NCBI RefSeq assembly: GCF_024171815.1
Contig: NZ_JAMTCJ010000001.1
Location: forward strand, 496,001 to 560,000
Reading direction: 5' to 3'
Length of the DNA stretch: 64,000 bases
DNA from: Williamsia maris
GTDB taxonomy: Bacteria; Actinomycetota; Actinomycetes; Mycobacteriales; Mycobacteriaceae
Of the stretch, positions 58,801 through 64,000 are shown in pieces; positions within the stretch are counted from its first letter, which is position 1, and every line of letters begins with the position of its first letter. Under the pieces are notes generated by a model. It saw only the letters and a program-made list of their open reading frames with translations. It made no database searches and was not told the DNA's origin. The position numbers were made by a program, and so were the translations under genes.

Positions 58801-59988
58801 TCAGGCGTGGACTGCATCGGCGTTGTTGAGCAGGGCGCTCGGTGCCCGCAGGACCGCTTCGGAGGCGATGGCGCGTCGGCGTGCGGCCGACACCCCGCCG
58901 TAGCTGGCGGTGAGGCCGATGAGACGCGCCGCGTGGTGGCCGGCCTCGGACTCGTAGGTCATGCCGATGCCGCCGTGCAGCTGGATGATCTCCTCGGCGA
59001 CCGTGGTGGCCGCGTCGCAGACGTAGACGAATGCGTCGTCGGCGGTCTCACGGAGATCGACTCCGTCGGGATTCGATTCCGTGACCGCCTCGGCGACGGC
59101 GGTGGCCCGCAGCGCCATCGACCGGGCGAGTTCGACCTGTGCGTACAGATCGGCGGCACGGTGCACGAGCGCCTGGAACGACGAGAGCGGGACGCCGAAC
59201 TGCTTGCGGCTCTTGAGATAGTCGACCGTCTGGGTCAGCCCGGCCTCCATCAGTCCGATCGCCTCACCGGTGACGGCGATCCGGGCCTGCGCGAACGCGG
59301 AGTGCAGGGCGCCCACCACATCGGACTGCTCCGGGGTGTCGCCGAGCAGGACCGCGGGGGTCGAGTCGAAGGCGACCTGCGAGGCGTGGGTCCAGTCGCT
59401 CGTGCGTCCGTCGGTACGGGTGATGCCCGCGGCATCGGCGTCGACGATCACCACGTGGCCGCGGCCGTCGGTGTCGACGACGGTCACCAGCAGCTTCTGG
59501 GCCTGATCACCGTGCAGCACCGGCGATTTCACGCCGGTCACGGTGGCCGTCCCGTCGTCGTGCACGGCGAGGGAGGCCTCGGGGAGGGCGTCCCACGCAC
59601 GACCTGGTTCTGCGTGCGCGACGGCGATGGTGAACTCACCCGCGGCGAGCGCACCGAGGAGTTCCTTGGCCTGCGTGGGGGTTCCGAGTGCGGCGATGAG
59701 CCAGGCGGGCAACACGACACCGTCGAGCAGTGGCTCGGTGGCCGCGTGGCGTCCGATCGCCTCGAGGGTGGCGTAGAGCTCCACCGCGCCGGCTCCGGAG
59801 CCGCCGTGTTCGTCGGCGATGGTCAGGCCGATGAGGCCCATCTCTGCGAGGGTGTCCCAGACACGCTGGTTCCAGCCGAGTTCGGTCGACGTCGCCGCCG
59901 CGCGGCCGCCGGTGCCGTAGTCACGACCGACCGCGGCGTGCACGGTGTCGAAGAGGAGTTGTTGGTCGTCGTTCAGATCGAGGTTCAT
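58801..59988 (-). CDS. Acyl-CoA dehydrogenase (second subunit-like)
   Basis: 395 residues. The N-terminal helical domain (LDLNDDQQLLFDTVHAAVGRDY), the Ala/Gly-rich GLIGLTIADEHGGSGAG, and the C-terminal FAD/CoA block EEIIQLHGGIGMTYESEAGHHAARL are standard. No SEP-type substrate-binding loop with the usual motif was seen in the middle, so it could be the non-catalytic partner of a heteromeric FadE pair with the gene at 60056-61228, as in alpha2-beta2 FadE complexes of actinobacteria. AAGGGG lies upstream of ATG 59988; the longer frame was rejected. Confidence 0.85.
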   Translation of the reverse strand: MNLDLNDDQQLLFDTVHAAVGRDYGTGGRAAATSTELGWNQRVWDTLAEMGLIGLTIADEHGGSGAGAVELYATLEAIGRHAATEPLLDGVVLPAWLIAALGTPTQAKELLGALAAGEFTIAVAHAEPGRAWDALPEASLAVHDDGTATVTGVKSPVLHGDQAQKLLVTVVDTDGRGHVVIVDADAAGITRTDGRTSDWTHASQVAFDSTPAVLLGDTPEQSDVVGALHSAFAQARIAVTGEAIGLMEAGLTQTVDYLKSRKQFGVPLSSFQALVHRAADLYAQVELARSMALRATAVAEAVTESNPDGVDLRETADDAFVYVCDAATTVAEEIIQLHGGIGMTYESEAGHHAARLIGLTASYGGVSAARRRAIASEAVLRAPSALLNNADAVHA

Positions 59989-60055
59989 GAGGATGACCCC
60001 TTCCGTGGAGTGGGTGGAGTGGTCGTGGGCCGTGTGTTCTACGGGCCGGGGTGGT

Positions 60056-61228
60056 CTACAGGCCGAGGATGGTCTTGGCGATGACGCCGCGTTGGATCTC
60101 GTTGGAACCACCGAAGATCGACAGCTTGCGCAGGTTCATGTACTGGGTGGCCGATGCGGTCGCGGCCTCGTCGGCCTGCAGTGGACCGTCGGTGTGCACC
60201 AGTGCCGCATCGGTTCCGGCCGCGGTCATCCGCAGACGGGTCAGCTCCTGCAGCGTGCGCGTGCCCTCGAGCTTGAGCAACGACGACACCGGGCTGGCGG
60301 CACCGTTCTCCGAGGCGCCGGTCACCCGCAACTGGGTGGCCTCCAGGGCGAGCAGCGTGGTCTTTATCGCGTGCATGGAACCACGGAACGTCGCGTCCTG
60401 CGCGAGCGATCCGGTTCCGGTCGGGGTCGTCTGTGCGCTCGCCGCGAGGTCGGCGAAGATCCGCTGGGCGGTACCGACCTGCGCGATGCTGTTGCGCTCG
60501 TTGCCGAGCAGGAACTTGGCGTAGGTCCAGCCCATGTTCTCCTCGCCGACGAGGTTCTCGGCGGGGATGACGACGTTGTCGAAGAAGAATTCGTTGACCT
60601 CCGCGCTGCCGTCGACCAGGGTGATCGGTCGGCGCTCGATTCCGGGTGTGGTCAGGTCGAGGAGAAGAAACGAGATGCCCTGCTGTTTGCGGGCGGCCTC
60701 GGGGTTCGTCCGGGCGAGGACGAACATCCAGTCCCCATACTGCCCGAGAGTGGTCCAGGTCTTCTGTCCGTTGAGCACGTAGACGTCGCCGTCGCGACGC
60801 GCGGTGGTCTTGAGCGAGGCGAGGTCGGAGCCGGCCTCGGGCTCGGAAAAGCCCTGTGACCACCAGATGTCGAGGTTCGCGGTCGCGGGCAGGAACCTCT
60901 GCTTCTGTTCCTCGCTGCCGAACTCGGCGATGATCGGGCCGACCATCGAGACGTTGAACGCGAGCGGCTGCGGCACGGCCGCGCGCTGCAGTTCCGAACC
61001 GTAGATGTGCGACTGCGTGGCGCTCCAGTCCTTGCCGCCCCACTGCGCGGGCCAGTGCGGCGTCGCGAGACCGTGGCGGTTGAGGATGCGCTGGCTGGTG
61101 ACGATGTCGTCGTGGGTGGTCTGGTTCAGCGCGCTGCGGCGACGGATGTCGGCGGGTACCTCGCCGAGGAACACCTCGCGCAGGTGATCGCGGAATTCGA
61201 TGTCGGCACTCGAGAGTTCGAGGTCCAT
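60056..61228 (-). CDS. Acyl-CoA dehydrogenase (first subunit-like)
   Basis: 390 residues. PHWPAQWGGKDWSATQSHIYGSELQRA, WWSQGFSEPEAGSDLASL (substrate loop), YVLNGQKTWTTLGQYGDWMFVLAR and the end RKLSIFGGSNEIQRGVIAKTILGL are characteristic. Oxidation at C2-C3 of an acyl-CoA with FAD is expected. GAAGGAGAACCGCC precedes ATG 61228. Adjacent to a second FadE-type gene (67-bp gap) and 44 bp after the CoA-transferase gene; presumably one operon and perhaps one heteromeric enzyme. Confidence 0.9.
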   Translation of the reverse strand: MDLELSSADIEFRDHLREVFLGEVPADIRRRSALNQTTHDDIVTSQRILNRHGLATPHWPAQWGGKDWSATQSHIYGSELQRAAVPQPLAFNVSMVGPIIAEFGSEEQKQRFLPATANLDIWWSQGFSEPEAGSDLASLKTTARRDGDVYVLNGQKTWTTLGQYGDWMFVLARTNPEAARKQQGISFLLLDLTTPGIERRPITLVDGSAEVNEFFFDNVVIPAENLVGEENMGWTYAKFLLGNERNSIAQVGTAQRIFADLAASAQTTPTGTGSLAQDATFRGSMHAIKTTLLALEATQLRVTGASENGAASPVSSLLKLEGTRTLQELTRLRMTAAGTDAALVHTDGPLQADEAATASATQYMNLRKLSIFGGSNEIQRGVIAKTILGL

Positions 61229-61272
61229 GGCGGTTCTCCTTCGTGGATGAGTGATCGGGTCGACGGCGGAGC

Positions 61273-62481
61273 TCAGGCGGTCGCGGGGGTACGGACTGCG
61301 TCGAGCACCTCGTCGGTGCTGGCGCCCGCCCGCTCTGCGTGCCGGTAGAAGCCGGTCGGGGTCTGCGAGAGGTGCAGCGGGTTGGCCACCACGCGGATGG
61401 TGCCCTCGGTGGGGTGTTCCATCTCGGTGATGAGTCCGACCTCGCGGACGTACGGGTCCTGCGGCAGGTCGGCGATGTCGACCACCAGGCCGTAGGGCAT
61501 GTCGTTGGCGGTGAGGTACTCCTCCCACTCCGCGGTGGTCTTGGCGGTGGAGTGTGCGAGGACCTTCTCGATGCCCGCGGTGAACATCGGGCGGTCGATG
61601 GTCGGCGACTCCCATGCGGGGTTGGCGGCGTCCTCGGTGAGTCCGGCACCGATGAGCAGCTTGCGGACGGCGTCGTTGGTGTACGGGACCGCGGCGATGG
61701 CGCCACCGTCGGCGGTGCGCATGGCGGCGTGGGCGCCGGTGAGGCTCAGCGGGTTGCCGACCTCGCCCGCGGCGGGGACGAAAACGTCGCCGGCCATGTG
61801 CTCGACCATGTTGACCGCGATCATCGCGTCGGCCATGGCGAGCTGTACGTGCTGGCCCTCGCCGGTGCGCAGCTGGTGGTACAGCGCGGCGAGCACACCG
61901 TTGAGCAGGTAGAGGCCCGCGGTCTTGTCGGCGATGAAGGTCGGCATGAACTGCAGCGAGCCGCCGGCGCGATCCTGCAGGCTGACCAACCCGGACACGG
62001 CCTGGATGACCTCGTCGTACGCGGGACGGTTGCCCTGCGACGAGGTGGGTGCGAAGCCCTGGGCGTGCGCGTAGATCAGGTGCGGGAAGCGCTCGTGCAG
62101 AGCGTCGTAGCCGAGGCCGAGGCGGCCGAGGGCGCCGGCGCGCATGTTGGTCAGCAGGACGTCGGCGTCGGCGAGCAGCGCGAACAGGTCCTCGAGGCCC
62201 TGCGGGTCCTTGAGGTTGATCGCGACGCTGCGCTTGTTGCGGTTGACCTGCATGTACAGGGGCGCCATGCCGGGGTTGCGACCGGTGTTCGCCGGCGACT
62301 GCCGGGCGGTGTCGAAGGGCGGCTCGATACGGATCACGTCGGCGCCGAAGTCGCCGAGGATCTGGGTCGCGTACGGGCCCATCACGACCGTGGAGATGTC
62401 GATGACGGTGACGCCCGCGAGGGGGCCGGTGTTCTGCGCGGTCGTGGTGGCCGTGGTGGCGGTGTCTGCTGTGTTGCTCAT
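61273..62481 (-). CDS. CaiB/BaiF-family (type III) CoA-transferase
   Basis: 402 residues. GPLAGVTVIDISTVVMGPYATQILGDFGADVIRIEPP, NRNKRSVAINLKDPQG, LADADVLLTNMRAGALGRLGLGYD and IYAHAQGF are signature blocks of family III CoA-transferases, which move CoA between carboxylates (carnitine/crotonobetaine, bile acids, phenyllactate). The catalytic Asp is expected near DEVIQAVSGLVSL. First gene of the operon with two acyl-CoA dehydrogenases, a propeller protein and a hydroxyacyl dehydrogenase. Divergent from a LysR gene through an intergenic region with two GGTA/TACC dyads. Confidence 0.92.
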   Translation of the reverse strand: MSNTADTATTATTTAQNTGPLAGVTVIDISTVVMGPYATQILGDFGADVIRIEPPFDTARQSPANTGRNPGMAPLYMQVNRNKRSVAINLKDPQGLEDLFALLADADVLLTNMRAGALGRLGLGYDALHERFPHLIYAHAQGFAPTSSQGNRPAYDEVIQAVSGLVSLQDRAGGSLQFMPTFIADKTAGLYLLNGVLAALYHQLRTGEGQHVQLAMADAMIAVNMVEHMAGDVFVPAAGEVGNPLSLTGAHAAMRTADGGAIAAVPYTNDAVRKLLIGAGLTEDAANPAWESPTIDRPMFTAGIEKVLAHSTAKTTAEWEEYLTANDMPYGLVVDIADLPQDPYVREVGLITEMEHPTEGTIRVVANPLHLSQTPTGFYRHAERAGASTDEVLDAVRTPATA

Positions 62482-62490
62482 GTCTACGAC

Positions 62491-62522
62491 GGTAGGTCGT
62501 TACCAGAGGTAAGGGAATTACC
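62491..62522. promoter_or_regulatory. Two adjacent dyads between the CoA-transferase operon and LysR gene
   Basis: GGTA-N6-TACC (62491-62504) and GGTAA-N5-TTACC (62508-62522) stand side by side, 10 nt from the CoA-transferase start. The position and repetition fit LysR-type operator sites governing the operon. Confidence 0.6.
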
Positions 62523-62578
62523 GTCTGACTCAGATCGGTGTGTCCACAGCGATAACACCAGGGCTACGCTCCTCAGCT

Positions 62579-63475
62579 GTGGAGATGCATCACCTGCGGT
62601 ACTTCCTGGCCGTCGCCCGCGAACTGAACTTCACGCGTGCGGCGCGGTCGCTGAACATGTCGGTGCCACCGCTCAGCCAGCGCATCCGGACGCTCGAGCA
62701 CGAACTCGGAACTCCCCTGTTCGAGCGGTCGACCCACCACACCAAGCTGACCCCCGCGGGCGAGGCACTGCTGCCGCTCGCGTGGTCGGTGGTGGCCGAC
62801 TTCGACGCCATACCCACCCTCATCGGTCCGGACGTCGGGCGCGCCGACGTCCGTCTCGCCGTCCCCGACGTCCTCAACCCCCGACACCGTCGTGCGCTGA
62901 CCGAGGCGATCCGCGGCCTCGACGCGTCGTTCTCGTTCACCATCCGACAGATGCCGTCGCTGCAGATGGAGTCGGCGCTGCTCAGCAGTTCCATCGACAT
63001 CGCCATCGCGCACGTGGGCACCACGAACGAGCGGTTGTCGACCCGGGTGCTCTACAGCGAGCCGCTCGGCGCCGTCGTCGACGTAACCCGGTTCCCCGAC
63101 CGGACGTCGCTGTCGATGGGCGACCTGCGCGGGCTGCGCTACATCCAGGGCCCGCGTCACTGGGATCTGGGCGCCGGACGCACCGATCGACTGGCCGCCG
63201 CGGGCGCGGTCGTCGATGCCGACGCGAGCTTCACCGACATCAGCGGGTTGCTCTTGTTCCTGCGCAGCACAGCGGCGTTCACGATCGTGCCGTTGGAGTC
63301 GGAGGCGGTGCTGTCGGTGGACCGCACGGAGTACGCGGTGCTGCCGGTCGACGACATGGACGAGTCGTTGACGACGTATCTGGTGCGCCGTGTCGCCGAC
63401 ACCTGGCTCGATCCGGTCGTCACCGTCCTCGGTCGTACCCACCAAGACCCCGACCCCCACCAGTTGGGCACGTAA
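62579..63475 (+). CDS. LysR-family transcriptional regulator of the CoA-transferase operon
   Basis: 298 residues. MHHLRYFLAVARELNFTRAARSLNMSVPPLSQRIRTLEHELG is the LysR helix-turn-helix, followed by a substrate-binding effector domain (VRLAVPDVLNPRHRRALTEAI, DIAIAHVG, YIQGPRHWDLG). Divergent from the acyl-CoA operon, hence its probable activator. GTG 62579 is chosen: TACGCT ends 8 nt upstream. The last residues, HQLGT, and the stop lie inside the first copy of the 14-bp repeat array, so the repeat has shaped the protein end. Confidence 0.9.
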   Translation: MEMHHLRYFLAVARELNFTRAARSLNMSVPPLSQRIRTLEHELGTPLFERSTHHTKLTPAGEALLPLAWSVVADFDAIPTLIGPDVGRADVRLAVPDVLNPRHRRALTEAIRGLDASFSFTIRQMPSLQMESALLSSSIDIAIAHVGTTNERLSTRVLYSEPLGAVVDVTRFPDRTSLSMGDLRGLRYIQGPRHWDLGAGRTDRLAAAGAVVDADASFTDISGLLLFLRSTAAFTIVPLESEAVLSVDRTEYAVLPVDDMDESLTTYLVRRVADTWLDPVVTVLGRTHQDPDPHQLGT

Positions 63476-63612
63476 ACACCCCCAGTTGGGCACGTAGACA
63501 CGCCAGTTGGGCACGTAAGTCCGTTGGTTGGGCAGTTGATGCCCAATCAGCGCACTTACGTGCCCAACTGATGGAAGTACGTGCCCAACTGACGGATGTA
63601 CGTGCCCAACTG
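63461..63612. repeat. Phased inverted-repeat array (CAGTTGGGCACGTA, 8 elements)
   Basis: Three direct copies of CAGTTGGGCACGTA (63461-63474, 63483-63496, 63504-63517), a degenerate central pair TTGGGCA-GTTGA-TGCCCAA (63528-63546), then three exact complement copies (63557-63570, 63578-63591, 63599-63612). Neighbours are 21 or 22 bp apart, two helical turns, and the whole set is symmetric about ~63537. It fills the space between the LysR stop and the lipase stop. Copies are identical although the intervening bases differ, indicating selection or recent spread. No known repeat family recognised. Confidence 0.92.
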
Positions 63613-63617
63613 GGGTA

Positions 63618-64000
63618 TCAGCGCGAGCAGGTGGAGGGCGCGGGTTCGCCGGCGAAGCGGTCGCCGATCCAGGAGATCGCGCTCGGTGTCAGCCCGGTGT
63701 TGGTGTGGCCCTTGCCCTGCGCCACCGACACCGACAGCGTGTCGCCCATCGCGCAGGCCCGTCGGACGGCCGCGGCGGTCCACGCCGGGGTGATGATCTG
63801 GTCGGCGTCGCCGTACCCGACGAACAGGGGTCCGGCCGAACGCCGTTGCGGCAGTGAGTCGACGAGCAGCATGTCGTGGAGTCGTCGCAGCGCGCCGGCC
63901 GACGCGATGGTCGCGTCACCCGGCTGGACCTTGGTGATGGCGGAGAACTTGCGGAACGAGCTCCCCGGTCCGCAGGACGTCAGGTCGGATGCCCCGGCCG
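63618..64000 (-). CDS. Secretory lipase (LIP family), C-terminal part
   Basis: The 5' end lies beyond the window; the visible 126 codons stay open to position 64000. The C-terminus LFVGYGDADQIITPAWTAAAVRRACAMGDTLSVSVAQGKGHTN contains the catalytic Asp (GDAD) and His (GKGHTN) of secretory alpha/beta-hydrolase lipases. Two Cys (CAMG, PSTC) fit a secreted, disulfide-bonded protein. The stop is 6 nt from the repeat array. Substrate would be an extracellular ester or triacylglycerol. The serine nucleophile is off the end. Confidence 0.8.
   Translation of the reverse strand, partial: AGASDLTSCGPGSSFRKFSAITKVQPGDATIASAGALRRLHDMLLVDSLPQRRSAGPLFVGYGDADQIITPAWTAAAVRRACAMGDTLSVSVAQGKGHTNTGLTPSAISWIGDRFAGEPAPSTCSR

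Noticed and set aside
63461-63612. CRISPR or a coding repeat region.
   Set aside because: The repeats are only 14 bp and switch orientation at the centre; the spacers are 7-8 bp. The repetitive open frames over it merely translate the repeat.

Overview
The window is about 64 kb of high-GC chromosomal DNA from a mycolic-acid actinobacterium (order Mycobacteriales). A Gordonia-like genome is most likely, but that is inference. The main reason is gene order: pgi, an intracellular AroQ chorismate mutase, a UvrD/PcrA helicase, an M23 peptidase, sucC, sucD and a 34-kDa-antigen-like protein occur in the same order and relative orientation as Mycobacterium tuberculosis Rv0946c-Rv0954, with extra genes inserted between them. 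No integrase, transposase, phage or CRISPR locus was seen.

Layout. 0-14.3 kb: the 34-kDa-antigen homologue, a DszC/SfnB-type monooxygenase, acetoacetyl-CoA synthetase and a FadD ligase on the minus strand; then, divergently, a fused indolepyruvate ferredoxin oxidoreductase, a TetR regulator with an esterase lipoprotein, and a YhgE-like membrane protein. 14.4-24.5 kb: the conserved core (sucD-sucC, M23 peptidase, pcrA, chorismate mutase), interrupted by a membrane-anchored protein with a toxin-like nuclease fold and a GT-C-like membrane protein. 24.5-30.1 kb: a sulfate-ester module (sulfatase, formylglycine-generating enzyme, Stf0-type sulfotransferase) between chorismate mutase and pgi, containing a striking array of four long palindromes. 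30.1-48.5 kb: mixed genes, namely an acyltransferase, MscS, a lipoprotein, diguanylate cyclase, SDRs, PI-PLC, Fpg/Nei, CysQ, a DUF222-HNH protein, a MerR/SDR pair, CobF, a transporter, glutathione peroxidase, a secreted glycosidase, tRNA-Arg(CCU) and an MFS/LysR pair. 48.7-56.4 kb: type III glutamine synthetase with a double GlnR site, a degenerate NRPS-like protein and a substrate-binding/VWA fusion. 56.4-63.5 kb: a six-gene acyl-CoA (carnitine-like) catabolic operon with a divergent LysR. 63.5-64 kb: a phased inverted-repeat array and the C-terminus of a secreted lipase.

How the genes fit together. Stf0 would transfer sulfate from PAPS, FGE would activate the neighbouring sulfatase, and CysQ 9 kb away would remove the PAP by-product. 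Several regulatory sites can be read directly: a perfect CRP-type palindrome between sucC and the M23 gene, overlapping GlnR boxes before glnN, a MerR-type long-spacer promoter, LysR dyads before the CoA-transferase operon, and a near-consensus SOS box at the DUF222-HNH gene. Eight genes have a -10-like hexamer 6-8 nt before the start codon, which suggests leaderless transcripts.

The observations most worth a second look are the 242-bp tandem palindrome array (25938-26410), the eight-element 21-bp-phased array (63461-63612), and three apparent pseudoenzymes: the REase-fold protein, the NRPS-like protein and an HNH protein lacking part of its active site.
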